Shown here in pieces: positions 9,414 through 16,750 of a stretch of DNA of 64,000 nucleotides (the first letter of the stretch is position 1; each line of letters starts with the position of its first letter). This stretch comes from Chryseobacterium elymi (lineage in GTDB: Bacteria > Bacteroidota > Bacteroidia > Flavobacteriales > Weeksellaceae): NCBI RefSeq assembly GCF_003385495.1, contig NZ_QNUH01000008.1:62001-126000 (forward strand), written 5' to 3'. Position numbers and translations under genes: made by a program. The notes below the pieces were generated by a model. That model ran no database searches. It was not told where the DNA came from and saw only the letters and a program-made list of their open reading frames with translations.

Positions 9414-10496
9414 TTAAGTCATCATGCAATCCCCGTCCCCGTCCTGATACTGTGGATCAAATCCTTCCGGCAGGTGCTGAATTAATTCTTTATGAAACAG
9501 ATATCTTCTTTCAAAATTCCTTTCATAGATTTTAGGAAATGTTTTTGACTGTTCTACTTGGGTATTGAGCTCTTTCTGATAGCTGGTTAAGGTTTTTACT
9601 TTATTGCTGACAATAAAATAGCTCAAGAATTCAACAAAATTCTTTAAACTGGAAGCTTCTGAAAACAGATAAGGAATTTTAAGATTTCCATTCCTGAGCT
9701 GAAGCAATGAGCAGGCCGTCAATGCATTTTCAGCATCATAAACTTTAACCCAAACATATTTGAAAGCTTCAGCATAGCTGGAAAACAGATATTTTTCTTC
9801 TTTCTGTTTACTTTCCAGTACCCAGGGATTTTTTATAAATACATTGATTTCATCGGCATTCCGTTTACTCTGGAATTTTGACATGAATTCAGAGCTTTCA
9901 GCATCAATCTGATCAAGAATTTCAAATCTGAATCCAGGTTTTTTGATGACAGAGTTTTTTAAAGCAATTAAAGAATTGGCAACAGCATCAGTTATTTGAA
10001 AAAGTGGTTTCGCAGCTTTGGTTTCAGGCTTTTTCTCAGGAATAATGTGTGCTGCATCTGAACGGAAATAATATCTTTTTCCGGTCTTTGGATAAACATA
10101 CTCGAAAACACCCATTATATTGTAAAGGGCTTCTGCTTCTTTGGTAAATTCTGTTGCGATGATATTGCCTTCATATTCTTCAAACATTTTATTAAGCAAT
10201 GCTTTGGCAATCCTTTTTCCACGGAATTCTTCACTTACGAACAAGGTACTCAACCATGCATAATGGAATATTTTTCCGTCAATTAAATAATTATCAGGAA
10301 AACATCCTACATAGCCCGCCAGCTTTCCGTCATATAAAGCAAGAACCAAAAGTGTCTGATTATCTAAGGCTTTCGGGTTTCTGATCTGGGATTTTGCCCG
10401 ATGCTCTGAAATAGGAAGAAAATCAAAGTTTCTGAAATCTCCTGATGACACGAAATCTTCAAGTTCTTGTTTGTTAAATGTCTTCAGCTCCGTCAT
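9414..10496 (-). CDS. GNAT-domain protein, second gene of a deacetylase/acetyltransferase pair
   Basis: 360 residues. The N-terminal half is a GNAT fold, with LSTLFVSEEFRGKRIAKALL matching the acetyl-CoA loop (RGKRIA) and EGNIIATEFTKEAEALYNIM following. The C-terminal half (about 165-345) has no motif I recognise. Its ATG overlaps the stop of the upstream deacetylase gene by 4 bp (ATGA), so the two are almost certainly co-translated. Such pairs often modify sugars or polysaccharides; the substrate here is unknown. Confidence 0.8.
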   Translation of the reverse strand: MTELKTFNKQELEDFVSSGDFRNFDFLPISEHRAKSQIRNPKALDNQTLLVLALYDGKLAGYVGCFPDNYLIDGKIFHYAWLSTLFVSEEFRGKRIAKALLNKMFEEYEGNIIATEFTKEAEALYNIMGVFEYVYPKTGKRYYFRSDAAHIIPEKKPETKAAKPLFQITDAVANSLIALKNSVIKKPGFRFEILDQIDAESSEFMSKFQSKRNADEINVFIKNPWVLESKQKEEKYLFSSYAEAFKYVWVKVYDAENALTACSLLQLRNGNLKIPYLFSEASSLKNFVEFLSYFIVSNKVKTLTSYQKELNTQVEQSKTFPKIYERNFERRYLFHKELIQHLPEGFDPQYQDGDGDCMMT

Positions 10497-11491
10497 CTTC
10501 TCACTATTTTATTTTTGTTGATTATTTTTTTCAATCTGAAATAAGCCGTTTCTTTTTTTAATATGCTTTCTCCACTCTCCCCCATTTCCATTGGAATTCT
10601 GTGAAAAAGCCTTTCAACACTGTCTAATTTTGCTCCTGCACTTCCAAAGCAGCAGAATAGGTCTTCATTTTTAAACAGCTCATCAAAGAAATCTTTTTTT
10701 ACTCCAAAATCCGTGAACGGAAATGCAAAGCTTTCATATAGAAAATCATTTTCTTTCAAATAATGAAAAGTCCGGTTGGTACTTTCCATCTGTTCCTTCA
10801 ATGACAGTTCGCCATATTTTGGATGGTCCCAGCTGTGGGAGGAAATTCCGTAGCCTCTTTGTCTCAGGGATTTTAACTGGTCTGTTGTAAGGTAAGGAGT
10901 GTGCTCTTTAAGGTAAGCATTGCAGTCAATTTCCAGTTTTTCAGTAATCCTGTCCAGCAGCTCTCTTTGATGATAACTGATTTTTAAAACCTGCTGTTTT
11001 AAGTTTTCTTTTGACGGGTTTTCTAAGGAAAGCATCCGATAAATTTCCGGATCTGTTGTTTTGACTTTTTCCGCAGCATCAATAATTAAACTGGCTTTAC
11101 ATCTGAACATCAGTTCCCGGTTATCAATAAAAGCCGGATTTATAAAATTACAGGCATATATTCCCTTCCGTTCCAGAACAGGAAGTACGGTATCGTAAAA
11201 TTCTCTGAAACCGTCATCAAAAGTCAGGAGAGCAATCTTTTTTTTGGATTTAAAGTTACCATTGATAAAGTCCTTGAATTCTGACCAGCTGATGAACTGG
11301 AAATGTTTTGAAAAACAGTCCAGATCTTCTTCAAACTGCCTGGTATTCTTATATTGAATAATGTGCCTGATGTGCGGCAGATTTTCATCCGAAACACAGT
11401 GATATACGGGCAGACAGTAATCCATCGGAAAAGATTTCCCGACATTTCCCGTTTCGAAGGCGGCAAGTATATTGATGATCTTATTTTTCAT
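10493..11491 (-). CDS. Polysaccharide deacetylase (NodB-homology, CE4) family protein
   Basis: 332 residues. NodB motif 1 is LTFDDGFREFYD with the catalytic/metal Asp pair at 92-93, and motif 2 is SSHSWDHP, supplying metal-binding histidines, later in the chain. Enzymes of this family remove N-acetyl groups from chitin-, peptidoglycan- or exopolysaccharide-type sugars. No signal peptide is evident; the N-terminal text is KNKIINILAAFETGN. It is coupled to the downstream GNAT gene by a 4-bp overlap. Cell-surface glycan or lipid-linked sugar modification is inferred. Confidence 0.88.
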   Translation of the reverse strand: MKNKIINILAAFETGNVGKSFPMDYCLPVYHCVSDENLPHIRHIIQYKNTRQFEEDLDCFSKHFQFISWSEFKDFINGNFKSKKKIALLTFDDGFREFYDTVLPVLERKGIYACNFINPAFIDNRELMFRCKASLIIDAAEKVKTTDPEIYRMLSLENPSKENLKQQVLKISYHQRELLDRITEKLEIDCNAYLKEHTPYLTTDQLKSLRQRGYGISSHSWDHPKYGELSLKEQMESTNRTFHYLKENDFLYESFAFPFTDFGVKKDFFDELFKNEDLFCCFGSAGAKLDSVERLFHRIPMEMGESGESILKKETAYFRLKKIINKNKIVRR

Positions 11492-11505
11492 CTCTATTAA
11501 ATAAA

Positions 11506-11540
11506 AAGAATCTATTCAAATTGGATTCAAATAGATTCTT
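11506..11540 (-). terminator. Terminator of S46 peptidase gene
   Basis: AAGAATCTATT / AATAGATTCTT inverted repeat with an 13-nt loop, followed on the minus strand by TTTTTATTT. It lies 20 bp after the S46 peptidase stop and also separates it from the deacetylase gene. Confidence 0.75.
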
Positions 11541-11559
11541 AAAGGTATTACTTTATGTA

Positions 11560-13704
11560 TTATTTTATCACCTTCATTTCGTCGATAAGCCATTTGGAGT
11601 CGGCAAATTTATCGATAATGAACAGGATATATTTGGTATCTACCATGATGTTCCGGCTGAAACGCGGGTCGTAATTGATATCACTCATTGTTCCCTCCCA
11701 CTGTCTGTCGAAATTAAGTCCCACAAGATTTCCGTTGGCATCAAGAGCGGGGCTTCCTGAGTTTCCTCCCGTTGTATGGTTGGTCGCAGTAAATCCTACA
11801 GGAACATCTCCTGTTTTGTCTTTATAGATACTATAGTCTTTTTTATTGTAAAGGTCGATCAATTTTTTAGGCACATCAAATTCATAATCTCCCGGAATAT
11901 ATTTTTCCATCACTCCAGCCAAATGCGTCTGATAACCGTAAGAAACAGCATCCCTAGGCGTAGAACCTTTTACTTTTCCGTAGGTTACACGGAGAGTTGA
12001 ATTGGCATCAGGGAAGAATTTTCTGTCTTTATCCGTTGCCATCTGCTGTGCCATGAATTTCTTCTGAAGGTCATCAATTTTTCCCTGAAGAGAGGTGAAC
12101 TGAGGATCAGCATTTTTCATATACGTTTCTTTCATAGAAACATACAGCTGGTAAATTGGGTCTTTTTTCAAAGTCTTGATCAACTTGTCCTGGTTGGAAA
12201 ATGCTTTCTCAATATCTCCGGTAAGAGTGGCTCCGTTTACCTGTCCTCTTCCCGTGATGATTGAGTTTTTAGACATCTCTTCCACCACCGGAATGTTCTG
12301 ATTCTCATCTTTATATTTGCTAAATCCGGCAGGCAGGAACTGAGGAGCAGTTTTATTGGCATATAAAGCCAGTAATTTTGCTGTCACCTTAGCATCAAGC
12401 TCTGCGCTGTAATCCTTGTAGAATGAGGTTACCTTTTTCTTTAATTTGGCGAGCTCTTTTTCGTCCATTTTTCCTGCCTCTATAGAAGCTATATAGTCAT
12501 AATAATCGCCTGCAAGCTTCAGTGTTTCAGCGTTTTTTACCACTTCTGTATAGTAGGCATTGTTAAGCGCATAAGGAGCCTGATCATTGTAAAGTTTATT
12601 CAACTGGTCCAGAGTTGCTTTGATCTCATGATTTTTAGCAACCAAAGAACCTTCATACATCACTTTTTTCTCCACCGCATTGGATTTTTTCAAGCCTTCT
12701 ACTTCACCAATCCATTTTTTCCAGTAATTGGCTACTGATGCATATTTTGAAGAATATTTAATACGTGTCTCACTGTCTGTACGCATTTTCTCGTCCAGTG
12801 TTTTCAGTGCCACCTCACGTACAGCAATTCTTGCAGGGTCTATATCTGTCATGATCTTCTCCACAGCTACTGCAGGAAGATATTCTGTTGTTTTCCCCGG
12901 GAACCCGAATACGAATGTAAAATCGTTTTCAGTTTTATCTTTTATGGAAACAGGAAGATAATGTTTAGGAACATAAGGAACATTGTCTTTTGAATATTCT
13001 GCAGGCTTGTTGTCTTTTCCTGCATAGATCCTGAACATGGAGAAATCCCCGGTATGTCTAGGCCAAACCCAATTGTCCGTATCGCTACCGAATTTTCCTA
13101 TGCTTTGAGGCGGCGCCCCAACCAGACGGATATCTTTATACGTTTCTGTGGTAAAAGCATAATATTTGTTACCGTAATACATTGATTTTACAATGATCGA
13201 CTGGTAAGATTCTATTTTCTGAGAATTTTTGTAAACTTCAATATTTTTATTAACTTTTTTAGTCAATTCTGGCTCTACAAGGTTATCTGTTCCTTCCAGG
13301 ATCTGATCTGTTACTTCTTTGATATCTACAATGAAGTCTACTTTTACGCCCGGATTTGGAAGTTCCCCGTCCGGATTTTTAGCCCAGAAACCATTGGAAA
13401 GAAGATCATTCTGAACCGTAGAATGTGCCTGAATCTGCCCATACCCACAGTGGTGGTTCGTCAGCAATAATCCTTTAGGTGAAATGATTTCTGCAGTACA
13501 TCCACCATTAAACTGTACTACCGCATCCTTTATGCTCGGCTTCTGAGTATTGAAAATGTCCTTGGCAGAGATTTTCATTCCCAAATCCTTCATTTCCTTT
13601 TCATTCAGCTCTGTAGGAAGCCACATTCCTCCATACTGTTGCGCAAATGCCATTGCAGCCGGCAAAAGAAATACGGATAAAAGTATCTTTTTTGTCATAA
13701 TCAA
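11560..13704 (-). CDS. S46 family dipeptidyl-peptidase, DPP11-like
   Basis: A 714-residue secreted peptidase with signal peptide MTKKILLSVFLLPAAMAFAQ. The catalytic His lies in LLTNHHCGYG and the nucleophilic Ser in GGNSGSPALD. S46 enzymes release N-terminal dipeptides in the periplasm of Bacteroidota that feed on protein. Eighteen residues after the nucleophile is Arg (GLNFDRQWEG). In Porphyromonas enzymes, Arg at this place (Arg673 relative to Ser655) goes with the Asp/Glu-specific DPP11 and Gly with DPP7, so acidic P1 specificity is predicted. It appears monocistronic. Confidence 0.93.
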   Translation of the reverse strand: MIMTKKILLSVFLLPAAMAFAQQYGGMWLPTELNEKEMKDLGMKISAKDIFNTQKPSIKDAVVQFNGGCTAEIISPKGLLLTNHHCGYGQIQAHSTVQNDLLSNGFWAKNPDGELPNPGVKVDFIVDIKEVTDQILEGTDNLVEPELTKKVNKNIEVYKNSQKIESYQSIIVKSMYYGNKYYAFTTETYKDIRLVGAPPQSIGKFGSDTDNWVWPRHTGDFSMFRIYAGKDNKPAEYSKDNVPYVPKHYLPVSIKDKTENDFTFVFGFPGKTTEYLPAVAVEKIMTDIDPARIAVREVALKTLDEKMRTDSETRIKYSSKYASVANYWKKWIGEVEGLKKSNAVEKKVMYEGSLVAKNHEIKATLDQLNKLYNDQAPYALNNAYYTEVVKNAETLKLAGDYYDYIASIEAGKMDEKELAKLKKKVTSFYKDYSAELDAKVTAKLLALYANKTAPQFLPAGFSKYKDENQNIPVVEEMSKNSIITGRGQVNGATLTGDIEKAFSNQDKLIKTLKKDPIYQLYVSMKETYMKNADPQFTSLQGKIDDLQKKFMAQQMATDKDRKFFPDANSTLRVTYGKVKGSTPRDAVSYGYQTHLAGVMEKYIPGDYEFDVPKKLIDLYNKKDYSIYKDKTGDVPVGFTATNHTTGGNSGSPALDANGNLVGLNFDRQWEGTMSDINYDPRFSRNIMVDTKYILFIIDKFADSKWLIDEMKVIK

Positions 13705-14042
13705 AATTTTGTCCCAATTTACAAAGAATATTATACATATGCCTTATGAAATGAAAGCGAAAATTGGTTTTGATAGATGGAAGGGATAGATTGTGAATAG
13801 TGAATTTTGCTGCGCAAGTGAATGGTGAATTTACAGAGACAGAATCAAGAATCAAGAATCAAGAATCAAGATTTCAGATGCCGGATTAATATTTTTAGAC
13901 CCATTTTTCTATCTTCATGCTTTCTACCCTCTAAAACACTTATTAACCCTCAAACTCTCTACACTCTAATTCCTGTCCATGGCTCAGTTTTTGTTGGTAA
14001 TAAGGAACTTAATTATTCAAAATATATCAAAATTATTTAATC
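13705..14042. other. Intergenic region with heptamer tandem repeat
   Basis: 338 bases between the divergently arranged S46 peptidase and NlpE-like genes. Apart from the AGAATCA tandem repeat and AT-rich, low-complexity sequence of ACACTC/AAACTCTC words (about 13920-13970), I see no gene and no clear promoter box. Confidence 0.6.
13841..13870 (+). repeat. (AGAATCA)4 heptamer tandem repeat
   Basis: Four perfect copies of AGAATCA plus a partial fifth. The 7-bp unit in a spacer is prone to slippage. A differently worded 7-bp array occurs at 48459-48496. Confidence 0.9.
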
Positions 14043-14531
14043 ATGGTAAATAACAAAATCTTCATTTTGGGAATTGCATCTGCTGTGTTTTTAGCATCGT
14101 GTAATCCTAAAGAAAAAAATCCTGAAACTATTGATACAACCACGGATTCTGCAACGGTACAAGCTCCTGCTTCTGACAGTATTGCAAAAGTAACTCCTTC
14201 TGCTCCGGGTGATACTTCGGAAAACGCCCTTGACTGGCCGGGAACGTATGAGGCTGTAGTTCCTTGTGCAGATTGCCCGGGAATTAAAACATCTCTTACC
14301 ATTAACAATGATAAAACGTTCAGCATTACGGAGGAGTATCTCGAAAGAAACTCAAAAAACCAAGATAAAGGAACTTTTGAATGGGATGCCGCAGGAAGTG
14401 TCATTACGTTAAAAGGAAAAAGTGCCAGCTATAAATACAAGGTAGGTGAAAATGTTCTTATACAGCTGAATATGGACGGAAAAGAAATAACCGGACCTAA
14501 CAAGGATTTGTATGTTTTCAAGAAAAAATAA
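14043..14531 (+). CDS. NlpE N-terminal domain-like lipoprotein
   Basis: 162 residues. The lipoprotein signal peptide has lipobox LASC at Cys20. The domain from about residue 60 begins WPGTYEAVVPCADCPGIKTS, which matches the NlpE N-terminal domain with its CxxC pair, continuing with the FSITEEYLER and GTFEWD strands. E. coli NlpE is an outer-membrane lipoprotein that senses surface contact and envelope or copper stress. This short form has only the N-terminal domain, as is common in Bacteroidota. Copper or redox sensing is inferred. A terminator follows directly. Confidence 0.85.
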   Translation: MVNNKIFILGIASAVFLASCNPKEKNPETIDTTTDSATVQAPASDSIAKVTPSAPGDTSENALDWPGTYEAVVPCADCPGIKTSLTINNDKTFSITEEYLERNSKNQDKGTFEWDAAGSVITLKGKSASYKYKVGENVLIQLNMDGKEITGPNKDLYVFKKK

Positions 14532-14551
14532 GGGCTTAAGCCTTTATTTTT
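14527..14551 (+). terminator. Terminator after NlpE-like gene
   Basis: AATAAGG / CCTTTATT-type stem starting over the stop codon and followed by TTTTTT. It could also act in reverse for the convergent mgtC-like gene. Confidence 0.6.
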
Positions 14552-14560
14552 TGCTTGTAT

Positions 14561-15208
14561 CTAAAACTGATAAGCTGTAATTTTAGGATCATTAATAAGG
14601 CTTTCTACGGCTTCATCATGTTTTGTATGTTTTCCCGTGAGCCTCCATGTGATAGAAAGGTTTCCCTGAGTATACTGCATTTTCAGCATCAGATGTTTCA
14701 GATGATGTTCTTCAAAGATCTTTTCACAGTGCTTAATATCTTCTGATCTGGTGACCGTTATTCTATATTCTCTTATTTTATGACTACTGTCTATAAAATT
14801 CTGAAGATAGATCAGTGCACTAAGGATCAAAAGTACCAAAGCCGTTCCCAGCAGCGAAAGATAAACATAGCCTGAGCCTACAGCCATTCCTATTGAAGCG
14901 GTAGCCCAGATAGTGGTTGCAGTGGTAATTCCATCGATCTTATTATCACCTTTAAAAATAACGCCTGCACCCAGAAAACCGATTCCGGTAATGATATTGG
15001 CTGCCAGGCGGTCTGGATTTTCAACCCCTATTTTTATGGAAAGAATGGTAAAAAGGCAGGAGCCGAAACACACCAGAATAAAAGTCCGAAGACCCGCCGA
15101 TTTGTTACGATATTCTCGTTCTGCGCCAATCAAAAGTCCCAGAAGAACAGAGATCAGTATCAGCAGCAGCTCATTTTGTATGACATAATGATCCTGAAGG
15201 AATTCCAT
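14561..15208 (-). CDS. MgtC/SapB family membrane protein
   Basis: 215 residues with four to five transmembrane segments in the N-terminal 140. It carries the MgtC signatures LLGLLIGAEREYRNKSAGLR, TFILVCFGSCLFTILS and GIGFLGAGVIF. A C-terminal soluble domain (about 145-215) resembles the small ACT-like tail of the family. Family members are linked to Mg2+ limitation, phosphate control or acid tolerance. The role here is not set by context, because it stands alone between a convergent lipoprotein gene and a divergent ydeI-like gene. Confidence 0.9.
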   Translation of the reverse strand: MEFLQDHYVIQNELLLILISVLLGLLIGAEREYRNKSAGLRTFILVCFGSCLFTILSIKIGVENPDRLAANIITGIGFLGAGVIFKGDNKIDGITTATTIWATASIGMAVGSGYVYLSLLGTALVLLILSALIYLQNFIDSSHKIREYRITVTRSEDIKHCEKIFEEHHLKHLMLKMQYTQGNLSITWRLTGKHTKHDEAVESLINDPKITAYQF

Positions 15209-15337
15209 TGTAATGAGTTTTACCTGAATAAAATTACAATAAAAAAGTGTATTTTAATGTCTTTTGGCGAATCAGTATTGTACTGTTTAAAAGAAAAGTT
15301 TTGTAATATTACACTTTAATTCAATAAAAAATTCACA

Positions 15338-15895
15338 ATGACGCCTACCTTTTTTGCAACAAAGGAAGAATTCAGGAAGTGGCTGGAGGAAAACCATACA
15401 AAAGAAAAAGAGATTCTGGTGGGCTTCTATAAAAAAGACAGCGGAAAACCTTCTATGAACTGGTCTGAATCTGTGGATCAGGCTTTATGTTTTGGGTGGA
15501 TAGACAGTGTAAGAAGATCTTTAGACTCAGAAAGTTATTCTAATCGTTTTACACCAAGAAAACCGAATAGCATCTGGAGTATCATCAATATAAAAAAAGT
15601 GGAAGAGATAACGAAAGTCGGGCTTATGACCTTAGAAGGGCAAAAAGCATTTGAAGCAAGAAAAGAAGATAAAACGGGAATCTACTCTCATGAGAAAGAG
15701 AAAATCATTCTTGATCCGGCGTATGAAAAGCAATTTAAAACCCATAAAAATGCCTGGACTTTTTTTGAAAAACAGGCTCCTTCTTATAAAAGGATGGCCA
15801 TTCACTGGCTGATGAGTGCAAAACAGGAAAAAACAAGGCTTTCGAGACTGGAAAAGGTCATTGGTGAAAGTGAACAGCTAAAGAGATTAAAATAA
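15338..15895 (+). CDS. YdeI/OmpD-associated family protein
   Basis: 185 residues. Family-typical text includes FRKWLEENHTKEKEILVGFY near the start, the SVDQALCFGWIDSVRRSLD core and the FTPRKPNSIWSIINIKKVE segment, with the C-terminal WLMSAKQEKTRLSRLEKVI helix. The biochemical role of the family is poorly known; members have been linked to bacteriocin or antimicrobial-peptide tolerance. The downstream candidate immunity gene starts 22 bp after the stop, so the two may be co-transcribed. Confidence 0.88.
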   Translation: MTPTFFATKEEFRKWLEENHTKEKEILVGFYKKDSGKPSMNWSESVDQALCFGWIDSVRRSLDSESYSNRFTPRKPNSIWSIINIKKVEEITKVGLMTLEGQKAFEARKEDKTGIYSHEKEKIILDPAYEKQFKTHKNAWTFFEKQAPSYKRMAIHWLMSAKQEKTRLSRLEKVIGESEQLKRLK

Positions 15896-15917
15896 ATATA
15901 CTTTAAAAAAATAATTT

Positions 15918-16316
15918 ATGGAGAAAGAAATTTCACACTTTTGGTTGGGATATTTTAAAAATGAGGACGCTTTTAATGATTTTGCGGAAGAAGATGAGAA
16001 ATATTATACAGAAGAGGAAACTGAGGATCTTTACGTTTCAAAATTTGCAGAATCACAACATATCCAATGGTTTGATTATGATTTTATGGAATATGGTTTT
16101 GAAGATGAAAGTTTAGGCATCTACGAAAAGTTTACCGATTATTCTTATGCTGATCAATGGCTTCCCGTTGTGGAACAGAAGATCAATGAGCTCGGCCTGG
16201 AAACTCCGGTAAATGCTATTATTTTCGCCAACAAACATGTAATTCCCAATCCGGTTTCGGTGAATGATGAGGAGTATGCATTATATTACATCGGTGAAAT
16301 TGAATACAATATCTAG
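15918..16316 (+). CDS. Candidate Imm22-like immunity protein
   Basis: 132 residues, very acidic, soluble, with no signal peptide. The opening HFWLGYFKNEDAFNDFAEED and the later QHIQWFDYDFMEYGFEDES suggest the Imm22 family of polymorphic-toxin immunity proteins. The match is from memory of the family's look, not a search. No cognate toxin gene is adjacent, so it may be an orphan immunity protein. A T6SS effector module lies 5 kb away, but no link is shown. It follows the ydeI-like gene closely. Confidence 0.6.
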   Translation: MEKEISHFWLGYFKNEDAFNDFAEEDEKYYTEEETEDLYVSKFAESQHIQWFDYDFMEYGFEDESLGIYEKFTDYSYADQWLPVVEQKINELGLETPVNAIIFANKHVIPNPVSVNDEEYALYYIGEIEYNI

Positions 16317-16618
16317 CTTTCTGTGAGAAGGGCTTTAATAAAGGATCATAAGAATCTGCTGAAGGTTTTTGTGATCCTTCTGAATTTTGGTGTGATCAGG
16401 AAAGAGTATATTGCCACATGGGCTGATTTTACAAAACTTTCTTAAAAATAATACAAAAGTAGTATTTCACAGGAAATTTAAACTTCTTATCTTTATCTGG
16501 TATTGATTTGAATGAATTGTCATTCTTTTTAAATACAGGCCTTAAAAAACCAGAGACGAAGGTAAAATCGATGAGGTGAAAAATGATTACAAATTTTCTG
16601 TACTATGCAGAAAGTTGA

Positions 16619-16641
16619 GAAGACTAAAGCTTTTAGTCTTC
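16619..16641 (+). terminator. Strong terminator hairpin
   Basis: Perfect 10-bp stem GAAGACTAAA / TTTAGTCTTC with a 3-nt loop, followed by TTTTTT on the plus strand. It probably ends the ydeI/Imm22 transcript about 300 bp after the last stop. Confidence 0.75.
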
Positions 16642-16696
16642 TTTTTTATTTTAAAAGGCCAGATCGAGCAATCTTTATCCCAAGTTCGGACAAAAA

Positions 16697-16731
16697 AATA
16701 AGGTGAGTTTAAATTTAAAACCCACCTTATT
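16697..16731 (-). terminator. Terminator of polA
   Basis: AATAAGGTG / CACCTTATT stem around an AT-rich loop, followed on the minus strand by TTTTTTTG. It lies 20 bp after the polA stop. Confidence 0.75.
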
Positions 16732-16750
16732 TTAATTTTACAATATTTTC

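Larger units (their letters stand above)
16317..16750. other. Intergenic region, no convincing gene
   Basis: 434 bases between the Imm22-like gene and the polA stop. It contains a long hairpin arm AAGGATCA/TGATCCTT (about 16343-16379), a weak 40-codon GTG frame (16323-16445) with no recognisable family, and two terminators. I see no RNA gene. Confidence 0.5.

Noticed and set aside
16323..16445. 40-codon GTG frame after the Imm22-like gene
   Set aside because: No start context, no recognisable family and it overlaps a hairpin arm; kept only as a remark on the gap.
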